From: a bacterium | GTDB taxonomy: Bacteria > 4484-113 > JALSIF01 | DNA: 21,486 nt | Direction: 5' to 3' | Assembly: GCA_026981635.1 (NCBI GenBank) | Contig: JALSIF010000117.1 | Location: 1 to 21,486, forward strand | Shown here: in pieces, positions 1 through 7,480 of the stretch | Numbering within the stretch: position 1 is the first letter of the stretch | Layout of the letters: every line of letters begins with the position of its first letter | Made by a program: the position numbers and the translations under genes | The notes under the pieces: generated by a model | Databases searched by the model: none | Seen by the model: the letters and a program-made list of their open reading frames with translations, nothing else | Told to the model about the DNA's origin: nothing

Positions 1-2
1 CC

Positions 3-974
3 CACTACCTCACCACCGTCGGGGTGGTGACCAGTCTGGCCGCCGACGCCCTGCGCGACATCATAAAGACCTTCCGCCGCCGCGCCCCCTGGGTCAGGCT
101 GATCATCTTCCCCTGCCAGGTCCAGGGGACCGACGCCCCCCCCACCATCATCCGTGCCCTGCGCCAGGCCGACCAGCTGGAGGAGGTCCAGGTGATCATC
201 CTCGCCCGCGGCGGCGGCTCCCTGGAGGACCTCTGGTGCTTCAACGACGAGAAGCTGGCCCGCGCCCTGGCCGAGATAAAAAAGCCCGTCATCACCGGGG
301 TGGGCCACGAGACCGATACCACCCTGGTTGACCTGGTGGCCGATCAGCGCGCCCCCACCCCCACCGCCGCCGCCGAGCTTGCCAGCCGCCCAACCCGCGA
401 CGAACTTGTCCAGCGAATGGGAGATTACCGCTCCCGCCTGCTCAGGGCCGCCCAGCGCCAGCTCAGGCGGGTGGAGGAACGCTGGGAGATGCTGGCCCGC
501 ACCGCGGTGGCCCTGCGCATCATCGGCCGCATCCGCCAGCTGGAAGATCTGCTTGAGCGGGCAGGAAGGAGCCTTGCCCGGGCCGCCCACCGCCGCACCA
601 CCGGTCGGCTGGACGAGCTGGAGCGCCACTTCCAGCAACTTGTGAGCTACCAGGTAGTGGGCCGGATTGAGGACGGCCAGATCCGCCTAGACGAGATCGC
701 TGCCGCCCTCCCCCGCCTGGTCTGGCGCCGGCTTGAACGAGCTGGCGAAAGGTTGGAGGACAAGGGCCGCCACCTCCAGGCCCTCTCCCCCCGCCACACC
801 CTGGAGCGGGGCTACCTCATTGCCCGCGACCGGCTGGGTAGGGTGGTCTCCCGCGCCCGCAAGCTCTCCCCCGGTGACGAGCTAAGCCTAACCTTCTATG
901 ACGGAAGCGCCCTCACCGAGGTAAGGGAGGTAAGCCTGGATGGGGAGGGCGAGAAAAAGAGGGAAGAGAGCTGA
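3..974 (+). CDS. xseA: Exodeoxyribonuclease VII large subunit, 5'-truncated by window edge
   Basis: This is the catalytic subunit of exonuclease VII, which degrades single-stranded DNA to oligonucleotides together with many copies of XseB. About 323 residues are visible and the reading frame is already open at the window edge. The N-terminal OB-fold (roughly 100 or more residues in the family) therefore lies outside, and the GTG at 24 is not the start. Recognisable family blocks are GVVTSLAADALRDI, the ILARGGGSLEDLW segment, the PVITGVGHETDTTLVD block and the APTPTAAAELA block. A long Arg/Glu-rich coiled region follows, and the C-terminal LSPRHTLERGYLIARD is also typical of the family. The xseB gene lies 36 bp downstream on the same strand, the usual pairing. 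Family identity is certain; only the missing 5' end limits the call. Confidence 0.96.
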   Translation, partial: HYLTTVGVVTSLAADALRDIIKTFRRRAPWVRLIIFPCQVQGTDAPPTIIRALRQADQLEEVQVIILARGGGSLEDLWCFNDEKLARALAEIKKPVITGVGHETDTTLVDLVADQRAPTPTAAAELASRPTRDELVQRMGDYRSRLLRAAQRQLRRVEERWEMLARTAVALRIIGRIRQLEDLLERAGRSLARAAHRRTTGRLDELERHFQQLVSYQVVGRIEDGQIRLDEIAAALPRLVWRRLERAGERLEDKGRHLQALSPRHTLERGYLIARDRLGRVVSRARKLSPGDELSLTFYDGSALTEVREVSLDGEGEKKREES

Positions 975-997
975 GCGGGGCTTTGGTCCCCAAGGTG

Positions 998-1003
998 GAT
1001 AAT
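998..1003 (+). promoter_or_regulatory. -10-like hexamer just before xseB (leaderless type)
   Basis: GATAAT lies 7 nt before the xseB ATG, in the gap after xseA, and no clear Shine-Dalgarno is present. The spacing would place the transcript 5' end at or next to the start codon. No convincing -35 is seen, so this rests on the -10 match and on the same layout at other genes in the window. Confidence 0.4.
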
Positions 1004-1010
1004 AGAAGCG

Positions 1011-1382
1011 ATGGCCAAGGGAAAGAGAGAACCCCAGTCCTTTGAGGAGAAGTTTCGCGCCCTGGAGGAAATCGTTGAGCAGATGGAGCGCGAGGACCTC
1101 CCCCTGGAGGAGCTCTTGGACAAGTTTGAGCAGGGGGTGGGCTACCTGCGGGAGCTGCGCCAGTTTCTCCTCGAGGCCCGCCAGCGGGTGGAGCGGTTCG
1201 TGGAGATGACCGACCAGGGCCCGGTGCTCAAGGAGTTTGTTCCTCCCGAGGAGGAAGGAGTGGCTGCTGAGCCCGGTGAGGAGGATGCGGAGCCGAGTGA
1301 GGAGGCGTGGCTGGAGGAACCTGATGATGGGGAAGAGGAGGGAGAGGGGGAAGACGACTCTTCGGGGACCATCTTTGACTGA
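1011..1382 (+). CDS. xseB: Exodeoxyribonuclease VII small subunit with acidic C-terminal tail
   Basis: XseB is the small helical subunit that assembles on XseA to form exonuclease VII. Residues 8-65 carry the family signature: SFEEKFRALEEIVEQME, the LPLEELLDKFEQGV block, then the second helix of the hairpin. The protein has 123 residues, while the family is usually about 60-80. The excess is a tail from about residue 79 to the end made largely of Glu and Asp with Pro and Gly, probably disordered. It follows xseA by 36 bp. The ATG at 1011 fits the usual short N-terminus before the SFEE block. A role for the acidic tail, such as regulating DNA access to the complex, is speculation. Confidence 0.93.
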   Translation: MAKGKREPQSFEEKFRALEEIVEQMEREDLPLEELLDKFEQGVGYLRELRQFLLEARQRVERFVEMTDQGPVLKEFVPPEEEGVAAEPGEEDAEPSEEAWLEEPDDGEEEGEGEDDSSGTIFD

Positions 1383-1415
1383 ACCTAGCAGGATGAGCGG
1401 TGGGGAACTTTGTCC

Positions 1416-1427
1416 CCCCTTCGGGGG
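1416..1427 (+). terminator. Short UUCG hairpin between xseB and rapZ
   Basis: CCCC-TTCG-GGGG forms a stable C(UUCG)G tetraloop hairpin 33 bp after the xseB stop. Only four base pairs are certain and no T-run follows, so it may attenuate transcription or stabilise the mRNA end rather than terminate fully. Confidence 0.3.
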
Positions 1428-1442
1428 TAGTCTTAGGAGAAG

Positions 1443-2378
1443 ATGAACCCCCTTGCCGACCAGCCGGTAGTGGAACACGGCGTCGCCGCAACCAGCCCCT
1501 ACCCGCCGGTGGTGATCATCACCGGCATCAGTGGAGCGGGCAAGACCTCTGCCCTCCGTGTCTTTGAGGACCTGGGCTACTACTGCATTGACAACCTGCC
1601 CCCTGCCCTGATTGAGACCCTGGTCAGCCTCTACCTTGGCTCGGTGGACAGTCCCGCCCCCATCGCGGTGGTGTGCGATTCCCGCTCCGGCGAGCTGTTT
1701 CGCGACTTCAGCCAGGCGGTAAACACCCTTCGCGAGCACGGCTACCCGGTGACCGTGGTGTTCATTGACGCCTCCGACGAGACGGTGCTATCTCGTTTTC
1801 GTGAGGCGCGCCGGGTCCACCCCTTGGCGGTGGCCGGGCTCAGCAACCAGGAGGCCATCACCCGAGAGCGGGAGATGATGCAGGAGGTTCGCGAGATGGC
1901 CGACCTGGTGATAGACACCACCGGCCTCAGCGTTGACCGCCTGCGCGACCGGCTGGTGCGGGGGGTGATCGGCCAGGACGAGCTCTCGGTGACCCAGCTG
2001 GTACTCAAGTCCTTCGGCTACAAGTTCGGCGTCCCCACCGACTGCGACTTCGTCTTTGACTGCCGCTTCCTGCCCAACCCCTTCTACGAGGAGAACCTGC
2101 GCCACCTTCCCGGCCATGACCCGGAGGTGATGGAGTGGCTATTTGCCCACGACGAGGCGGGCCACTTCCTGGACCAGATCAAGCAGATGATTGAGTTTGC
2201 CATCCCCCACTTCCAGCGGGTGCGCAAGGTAAACCTCACCGTGGGTCTGGGCTGCACCGGTGGCCAGCACCGCTCCGTCGCTTTGGTTGAGCGCCTTAGG
2301 GAGCTGTTTGAGCGGGAGGGCAGGCGCGTGCTGGTGGTCCACCGCGAGCTTGAGCGGGGCAGGATGGGAAACGGCTGA
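1443..2378 (+). CDS. rapZ: RapZ/YvcJ-family nucleotide-binding protein
   Basis: This belongs to the RapZ (YhbJ/YvcJ) family of P-loop proteins. In Escherichia coli RapZ is an RNase adaptor controlling GlmS through small RNAs; in Bacillus the homologue YvcJ binds and hydrolyses nucleotides. Visible features are the Walker A motif GISGAGKT at residues 28-35, the following YYCIDNLPPALI block, the VVCDSRSG strand near residue 77, and DLVIDTTGLS. The C-terminal GLGCTGGQHRSVALVERL signature is also present. At 311 residues it is slightly longer than the usual 285-300 because about 20 residues precede the first strand. The ATG at 1443 is supported by AGGAGA just upstream; a start at an internal GTG (1470) cannot be excluded. 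It converges with the S55 gene, with 9 bp between the stop codons. Whether it acts on sRNAs here is unknown. Confidence 0.93.
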   Translation: MNPLADQPVVEHGVAATSPYPPVVIITGISGAGKTSALRVFEDLGYYCIDNLPPALIETLVSLYLGSVDSPAPIAVVCDSRSGELFRDFSQAVNTLREHGYPVTVVFIDASDETVLSRFREARRVHPLAVAGLSNQEAITREREMMQEVREMADLVIDTTGLSVDRLRDRLVRGVIGQDELSVTQLVLKSFGYKFGVPTDCDFVFDCRFLPNPFYEENLRHLPGHDPEVMEWLFAHDEAGHFLDQIKQMIEFAIPHFQRVRKVNLTVGLGCTGGQHRSVALVERLRELFEREGRRVLVVHRELERGRMGNG

Positions 2379-2387
2379 GCCTTCTTC

Positions 2388-4511
2388 TTACCTCACATTG
2401 AGAGTAAGGGAGGCCGCCCCCTCCACCACTCCGCCAAGGTGCAGGATGCGCCTGTAGTTGGGAAGCGGCTCGCCAAATTCAATCCCCGCCTGTTCCCGGC
2501 GACCGGCAAACACCACCGACATGACCAGCTCCTCACTGGTGGGCAGGTCTGCGATGTGGCGAAGCTCCTCCTCCAGGCTCGCCGCCGGCTTGGGGGGGAA
2601 GGGTTTCAGCCGCCGGCGAAGTGTCTCCAGGGCGGGACTGCGGGTACCGGCAAGCTCCTCGCTGGGCGGTGCATACTCGCTTCCCCCATAGAAGGTTAGC
2701 TGAAACTGCCCCCGCTGGGGCGAGAAGGGAAGCCGGATGGGTACCACCGCCCAATAGGGCTCGCTTCGCCAGGGAAGCAGCCTGATCAGGGCCCAGTACT
2801 TCTTGCCCCTGCTGATGGTGACGGTGTTTCCCTGCTTCCTTAGGGACTTTACCTCCTCGGGCAGGCCTTCTACCCGCCAGCCCTCCTTAACCGCCAGCTT
2901 CTTATAGCCCTCCTCGTCAATCACCTGGATGCGACCCAGCCGGATGGTGTTTCTGCCTGGCTCCACCAGCACCTCCACCTGGACCCGCTCAGGGAAGACC
3001 TGCTTGCGCTCGTTTTGCACCCCGAAGGTGAGGATCTCGGCCAGCTCCTCTGCCGCTCCCAGGGTGGCCCGCTTGCTGAAGAATAGGTTGGTGCGGGTGA
3101 TGCGCTCCATCCCCGGGTAGTCCAGCCGCCAGGTGACGGTGACCATCGCCTCCCCGTCCATGCTGGTGGTGTTGGACATGGCGGTGCCCACCATGGAGGC
3201 GGCCATGATGGGGAAGTAGAAGCGGTGGTTGACCACTGCGCTTCTTAGGGTCTGCTGCTCGCCGGTGGTCATGTCCCGCACCGTGATCTGGACCTCGCTC
3301 ATGGGAGGCATCACCCCAAAGGTCCCCGCCACCGCCGGCCCCCGGTCCTGGAAGGCGGCCCCCACGATGTCCAGGGCGACGCCGATCTTGTCGTTGCGCC
3401 TGAGGTTGGGTGGGGTGACGATGATGTATCCCTTGGAGGCGGCAAAGGTAGTCGCCCCGTCCCGCATGAAGGGGTGGCCGAAGGTAAGAAAGTTCCCCTT
3501 CTGGTCCACGTAGGTGAGGGTTCCATAGGTAAAGGCGTTGAGGTCGCCGATGCTAAAAGGCATCCCCAGGGTGGTGCCCGGCTCCATCACCTCGGGCCCC
3601 TGCACATTCTCCCCATAGCTGGTAAGGGGGATAGTCCCGCCCCCTTGGCCCCCGGGCAGGTCCGGCTCAGGGAGCCGCTCACCGGCCAGGCCGATCCGCT
3701 CGGCTATCTCCCTGAGATCAATCTGCGCAAACCTCCGCCGGCCACTGAAGCGGTCAATCAGTCGTCCGAACTCCTCTGCCATGGCCGGGTTGGGTGCGGT
3801 GACCACCAGGGGCGGGGCGGCATACCGAACCACCAGCGTCTTCGGCTGCCGGCTGGCCCGCTCGGCCGCCTCCTCGGTGGAGACGAAGTGGACGAAGCGA
3901 AAGCGCCTCCCCTCAAGCTCAAAGGGCTCCTTGAGGGCATAGAGCTCCTCCCCCGGCTCGCCTACGGGGCGATTTTGGGAAAGGAGGGGGTTCTCCCGCA
4001 TGGGGATAAGCTCTACTCCCCGGGTGTCAAAGCCGTGGTCCACCGGCCCCAGCTCAAAGGGCAGGTTGAAGCGCGGGTCGCTCTCGTCAAAGGCGGAAAG
4101 CATCTGCTCAATGGGGGTGACGATGCCGTAGCGGTGGGAGGTAAACCCCCATCCCCCCGAATGCGCCCCCACCAGCCGCCCGTCCTCCAGCACCACCGGG
4201 CTGCCGCTCATCCCGCCGGCGCTGCCATTGGTGATGTCCAGCGCCGCCCCCTCCATTTTGGTGACGATCATCGCCCGGTTGTCAAACCCATAGCCATAGA
4301 GCACCGCCACGATGGTGGTGGGGATGCGGGCGATCTCCGCCCCCCTGATGACGGTAAGGGTCCAGGCCTTCATCCCCGGCCGAAGCTCCTCCAGGGGGAC
4401 CATGTAGCGCGGATCAAGCTCCACCCCCACTGCCGGGCGTGGGGCCAGCGGGAGGAGGGCTAGCAGACCAAGCAGAATAAAAAAAGCCAAAGCTAGGGGC
4501 CTTCTTGCCAT
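2388..4511 (-). CDS. Secreted SpoIVB-type peptidase S55 domain protein
   Basis: This is a 707-residue exported protein. Residues 1-29 form a signal peptide (RR, a long Leu/Ala/Phe core, then a Pro-Ala segment). The next region reads MVPLEELRPGMKAWTLTV, then GGMSGSPVVLEDGRLVGA at about residues 99-116 and YGIVTPIEQML. The GMSGSP box matches the serine box of SpoIVB-type S55 peptidases. A second box, FLTFGHPFMRDG at about residues 341-352, resembles the family's Gly-His box. In Bacillus SpoIVB the His box precedes the Ser box, whereas here the Ser box comes first; larger S55-domain proteins with this order exist as I recall. The C-terminal 300 residues are mostly beta-rich and not assigned. The start is ATG at 4511 with TATAAT 6 nt upstream. 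Protease activity is inferred from motifs only, and no sporulation genes are nearby. Confidence 0.82.
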   Translation of the reverse strand: MARRPLALAFFILLGLLALLPLAPRPAVGVELDPRYMVPLEELRPGMKAWTLTVIRGAEIARIPTTIVAVLYGYGFDNRAMIVTKMEGAALDITNGSAGGMSGSPVVLEDGRLVGAHSGGWGFTSHRYGIVTPIEQMLSAFDESDPRFNLPFELGPVDHGFDTRGVELIPMRENPLLSQNRPVGEPGEELYALKEPFELEGRRFRFVHFVSTEEAAERASRQPKTLVVRYAAPPLVVTAPNPAMAEEFGRLIDRFSGRRRFAQIDLREIAERIGLAGERLPEPDLPGGQGGGTIPLTSYGENVQGPEVMEPGTTLGMPFSIGDLNAFTYGTLTYVDQKGNFLTFGHPFMRDGATTFAASKGYIIVTPPNLRRNDKIGVALDIVGAAFQDRGPAVAGTFGVMPPMSEVQITVRDMTTGEQQTLRSAVVNHRFYFPIMAASMVGTAMSNTTSMDGEAMVTVTWRLDYPGMERITRTNLFFSKRATLGAAEELAEILTFGVQNERKQVFPERVQVEVLVEPGRNTIRLGRIQVIDEEGYKKLAVKEGWRVEGLPEEVKSLRKQGNTVTISRGKKYWALIRLLPWRSEPYWAVVPIRLPFSPQRGQFQLTFYGGSEYAPPSEELAGTRSPALETLRRRLKPFPPKPAASLEEELRHIADLPTSEELVMSVVFAGRREQAGIEFGEPLPNYRRILHLGGVVEGAASLTLNVR

Positions 4512-4517
4512 GCTCCA

Positions 4518-4523
4518 ATTATA
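4518..4523 (-). promoter_or_regulatory. Consensus -10 box 6 nt before the S55 gene start
   Basis: Read on the minus strand, a perfect TATAAT is followed by six bases (TGGAGC) and then ATG. Normal -10-to-start geometry would put the first transcribed base at or beside the A of ATG. The intervening GGAG could act as a Shine-Dalgarno only if transcription began further upstream. No good -35 is visible at 16-18 bp. Confidence 0.5.
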
Positions 4524-4536
4524 GGCCCGTCACTGG

Positions 4537-4956
4537 CTACGGCCTGATGCTCTGCCTTACCACTGCGAAGTAGGCTACCACCATGCTCAGGCTGGCGATC
4601 CCCAGCAGGCCAAAGCCACCAAGCCAGGTGCGGTTGAAGCTGCTCCAGGCCGCCAGCCACTGGGGGGCAAGGCTCTCCCCCCGGCCCACCGCAAGCTGGA
4701 TAACTACGCTCGCCACCAGAAGCAGCACCGCCGCGATCCCGCTTATGGCGCCGGTCCAGGCGATAAGCTCACTTAAAAGCTCTGCCGTGCTTAGCCTCCT
4801 TGGCCGCACCCTGCCAATGATGCCCAGCTCCCCTCCGTAGACCAAGACCATGTGGAGGGCAAAGGGGAGGGGGATGAGAAAGAACAGGCTGCCGTAGGGA
4901 ACCAGCACTACTCCAGCCGCCGCCGCTCCCAGGATGAGTAGGAGAAGCCTGAGCAC
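4537..4956 (-). CDS. Small integral membrane protein, unknown function
   Basis: This 139-residue protein is predominantly hydrophobic. By eye there are membrane segments at about residues 2-20, 22-40, 64-92 and 107-133. A basic cytoplasmic-looking stretch (GRVRPRRLS) lies near residues 47-57 and a short basic C-terminus follows. I do not recognise a family. The start is GTG at 4956, with TAGATT 6 nt before it and no Shine-Dalgarno, the same leaderless-type layout as the neighbouring S55 gene. The stop lies 25 bp before the S55 start on the same strand, so the two may be co-transcribed. The gene upstream, on the opposite strand, is the glycosyltransferase, 51 bp away. Confidence 0.75.
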   Translation of the reverse strand: MLRLLLLILGAAAAGVVLVPYGSLFFLIPLPFALHMVLVYGGELGIIGRVRPRRLSTAELLSELIAWTGAISGIAAVLLLVASVVIQLAVGRGESLAPQWLAAWSSFNRTWLGGFGLLGIASLSMVVAYFAVVRQSIRP

Positions 4957-4962
4957 CGGGGC

Positions 4963-4968
4963 AATCTA
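4963..4968 (-). promoter_or_regulatory. -10-like hexamer of the small membrane protein gene
   Basis: On the minus strand TAGATT (TANNNT form) is followed by exactly six bases and then GTG. This matches the spacing at the S55 and sixA genes. The -35 region is weak. Confidence 0.4.
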
Positions 4969-4994
4969 GCATAGGAAAGGCTTTATGGCTGTGC

Positions 4995-5000
4995 GATAAT
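4995..5000 (+). promoter_or_regulatory. -10-like hexamer of the glycosyltransferase gene
   Basis: GATAAT is followed by seven bases and then GTG at 5008; no Shine-Dalgarno is present. With the minus-strand box at 4963-4968 it makes a compact divergent promoter pair inside a 51-bp gap. Confidence 0.4.
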
Positions 5001-5007
5001 CCCGCCA

Positions 5008-6933
5008 GTGCCTCCCCCCCTGGTAAGCGTGGTGGTGGTCAACTACCGGACCGAGGCCACCCTTCCCCAGTGCCTTGCCTCGGTCCGCCGCCAGACCTAC
5101 CCGCGTGTGGAGCTGGTGTTGGTAAACAACGGCAGCCCCGACTTCTACCCCCTGTGGGTGGAGGAGTTTGCCCCCGACCGGCTGATCAACCTGGACCAGA
5201 ACCTGGGCTTTGCCCGGGGCAACAACCTGGGTATTGAGGCATCACGGGGCAACTACATCCTCACCCTCAACGCCGACGCATACCTTGAACCGGACTGGAT
5301 TGAGCGGGCGGTTGAGCTGATGGAGGAAGACCCCAATCTGGGTTGGCTGGGGGGAAAGATCCTCTACGCCGGAAACCCCAGCTACTTTGACTCCGCCGGC
5401 CACCTCCTCTTTCGCGAGCGGGTGGCCCGGGGCAGGGGCCACAACGAGGAGGACCGGGGCCAGTTCAACACCCCCGCCCGGGTATTCGGCCACTCCGCCT
5501 GCTGCTGCCTCTACCGCAAAAGCGCCCTGGAGTCGGTGGCCTATCCCGGCAGGGAGGGGACTCCCTGCTACTTCGCCGAGGAGCTAGTTAGCTACTTTGA
5601 GGACGTGGACCTTGACTGGCGCCTCAACCGGGCCGGCTGGCATTCCCTCTACCATCCCGACCTGGTCTGCTACCACTGGGGTGGCCAGAGCGGACTTCGC
5701 ACCGCCTTCCCCGTCCGCCTACGGGGGGAGCTGAACCTTCAGGCGGTGATCTGGCGAAACCTCACCCTGGGGGAGCTTTTCCGCGACCTGCCCTGGATCG
5801 CCGGCTACCACACCCTCCACTACCTCACCCACCTGAACGACCGCCTCATCTGGGCCGCCCTGGAGCGCCTGCCCCGGGAACTTATCAGGGCCCTGCGCTT
5901 CCGCCTCCTCCTTGACCCGGTGGGCAGGAAGCGTCCCGCCCGTCCCCCGGACCCCTCCCTCATCGCCACTCGGGGGAAGCAGGTAGCCTTCCGCGCCCCA
6001 CCTCCACCCCCACGCCAGCCAGCTCCTAGCCTCTCCCGCCTGGACTATCCCCTCCCGCCGGTGGGAAAAGAGTTCTCCCCCTTCCTGGAGTGGCGCCACT
6101 CCAAGCCGGCAGCTGACCAGCCGGCAGTAAGCCTCATCGTGCTGAACCTCAACGGCCTTGCCCTCACCGCCCGCTGCCTGGAGAGCCTTGCCCGCCAGAC
6201 CTACTCCAACTTTGAGGTGGTGATGGTGGACAACGGCAGCCGCCGAAACGAGGCCGCCCTGCTGAGGGAGCGCTTCCCCCGCCTGCGCACCATCCGCCTG
6301 CCCGAAAACCGCGGCTTTACCGGCGGGGTAAACGAGGCCCTGAAGGTCTGCGCCGGCCAGCTTATCGCCCTGCTCAACAACGACGCCGAGGCCCACCCCC
6401 GCTGGCTGGCCGAGCTGGTGGCCACCTGGCGCCGCACCGGTGCGCCGGCGGTAAGCTCGGTGATAGTAAACCGGGGTGAGAGCCTCGCCGAGGCCCAGCT
6501 CTCCGGTACCATCGGCATCTTCGGCCAGACCATTCCCCGGGTGCTCGGCCGGGCCGAGTGGGTCTACTACCCCTCCGGCGGGGCTTGTCTGCTAGACCTG
6601 GACTGGCTCATCCGCCACCGGGTGCCCTACGACCCGGAGCGCCGCCTCCTCTTCCCCCCCCACTACTTTGCCTACTACGAGGACGTGTGGCTGGGCATCC
6701 GCATCCAGCGTGCCGGGGGAAGGATAGCCCGTGCCCTGAATGCGGTGGTGGAGCACGCCTACTCCGAGACCGCCTTGAGGGAGCTAGGCCCCCTGCGCCT
6801 CAGGATGCTTAGGGCCATAAACCGCCTGCGCATCATCGGCGAGATCTGGCGTTTCTGGTGGCAGCTGGGCAGCTTTCCTGCCGCCCCCTCGCCACCCCCC
6901 GCACTTGGTCCCCAGGCCCAGGTGGAGGAGTAG
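5008..6933 (+). CDS. Glycosyltransferase with two tandem GT2 domains
   Basis: This 641-residue protein carries two complete GT-A-fold family 2 glycosyltransferase domains. Domain 1 (about 5-300) has VSVVVVNYRTEATLPQCL, the RQTYPRVELVLVNNGS block, the nucleotide-sugar/metal motif NADA at 88-91 and the acceptor-side FEDVDLDWRL at about 196-205. Domain 2 (about 372-620) repeats the plan with RQTYSNFEVVMVDNGS, NNDAE at 456-460 and YYEDVWLGIRI at about 556-566. A Pro-rich linker (about 305-370) joins them. No membrane segment is obvious, so a cytosolic enzyme building a surface polysaccharide or glycan is likely. It resembles rhamnosyltransferase-like GT2 proteins, but the sugar cannot be predicted. 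The start is GTG at 5008, right before the first strand. Its TAG directly abuts the sixA stop on the opposite strand. Confidence 0.9.
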   Translation: MPPPLVSVVVVNYRTEATLPQCLASVRRQTYPRVELVLVNNGSPDFYPLWVEEFAPDRLINLDQNLGFARGNNLGIEASRGNYILTLNADAYLEPDWIERAVELMEEDPNLGWLGGKILYAGNPSYFDSAGHLLFRERVARGRGHNEEDRGQFNTPARVFGHSACCCLYRKSALESVAYPGREGTPCYFAEELVSYFEDVDLDWRLNRAGWHSLYHPDLVCYHWGGQSGLRTAFPVRLRGELNLQAVIWRNLTLGELFRDLPWIAGYHTLHYLTHLNDRLIWAALERLPRELIRALRFRLLLDPVGRKRPARPPDPSLIATRGKQVAFRAPPPPPRQPAPSLSRLDYPLPPVGKEFSPFLEWRHSKPAADQPAVSLIVLNLNGLALTARCLESLARQTYSNFEVVMVDNGSRRNEAALLRERFPRLRTIRLPENRGFTGGVNEALKVCAGQLIALLNNDAEAHPRWLAELVATWRRTGAPAVSSVIVNRGESLAEAQLSGTIGIFGQTIPRVLGRAEWVYYPSGGACLLDLDWLIRHRVPYDPERRLLFPPHYFAYYEDVWLGIRIQRAGGRIARALNAVVEHAYSETALRELGPLRLRMLRAINRLRIIGEIWRFWWQLGSFPAAPSPPPALGPQAQVEE

Positions 6934-7437
6934 TCAGATCAGCCGCTCAAGCTCCCTCGGTTGGAGGAGGAGTCTCAGCATCGCCCCCGCCTCGGCGATG
7001 GTGGCAAAGCTTCCCCTAAGTTCAAAGACCGCCAGAGCCCCCCGGTCCACCCTGACGGTGAACTGAAACCGCCCCGCCCCGGCCAGGAAGCTGGCCAGCT
7101 CGGTAAGGGCCGGGTTGTGTCCGCAGATGAGCACCCGCTCCTCCCCCCGCTCGGCCAGGGCGCTGAGATGGTCCTCCAGGCTGTGGGCGGGGGCGATGCG
7201 CCGTTCAATCTCTACGGGCACACTGATAGACGCCTGCCCAAGGGCGATCTCCAGGGTGCGCCTGGCCCGCTCTGCAGGGGATGAGATGGCCACCTCCGGC
7301 CTGAGATTAAGCCTCGTGAGGGCAAAGCCCAGCCTCTTTGCCTGTTTTTGGCCCTCCGAAGTGAGCCTTCTCCCCAGGTCGCCTGCGCTGGAAAAACCCT
7401 CCGCTTCAGCGTGGCGGATGAGGATCAGGCTGGCCAT
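6934..7437 (-). CDS. sixA: SixA-type phosphohistidine phosphatase (histidine phosphatase superfamily)
   Basis: This 167-residue protein is in the usual size range for SixA. It starts MASLILIRHAEAEG, giving the RHAE signature with the phospho-accepting His at residue 9. It also has LTSEGQKQAKRLG, the SSPAERARRT segment at 52-61 and ICGHNPALTELA with the second catalytic His near 107. SixA removes phosphate from histidine on phosphotransfer proteins such as HPt domains; the target here is unknown and no two-component gene is in the window. ATG at 7437 has TAGACT exactly 6 nt upstream and no Shine-Dalgarno. It lies 43 bp beyond the third pilin gene on the same strand and abuts the glycosyltransferase gene at its 3' end. 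Confidence 0.88.
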   Translation of the reverse strand: MASLILIRHAEAEGFSSAGDLGRRLTSEGQKQAKRLGFALTRLNLRPEVAISSPAERARRTLEIALGQASISVPVEIERRIAPAHSLEDHLSALAERGEERVLICGHNPALTELASFLAGAGRFQFTVRVDRGALAVFELRGSFATIAEAGAMLRLLLQPRELERLI

Positions 7438-7443
7438 GGGGTA

Positions 7444-7449
7444 AGTCTA
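7444..7449 (-). promoter_or_regulatory. -10-like hexamer of sixA
   Basis: TAGACT on the minus strand, then six bases (TACCCC), then ATG. A small GGGGG-AGTG-CCCCC hairpin at 7467-7480, between the last pilin stop and this box, may partly insulate sixA from pilin transcription. Confidence 0.4.
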
Positions 7450-7480
7450 GCCCTCACCCCAGTGCAGGGGGAGTGCCCCC

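Noticed and set aside
888-1739. A 283-codon minus-strand open frame across xseB and rapZ
   Set aside because: It spans two well-supported plus-strand genes and the gap between them, and shows no family motif.
3474-4463. A 329-codon plus-strand open frame opposite the S55 gene
   Set aside because: It is an antisense shadow of a recognised protein gene, with composition typical of frames opposite GC-rich coding DNA (many His, Pro, Gly) and no known motif.
5719-6396. A 225-codon minus-strand frame inside the glycosyltransferase gene
   Set aside because: Antisense shadow of a GT2 domain with intact catalytic motifs on the plus strand.
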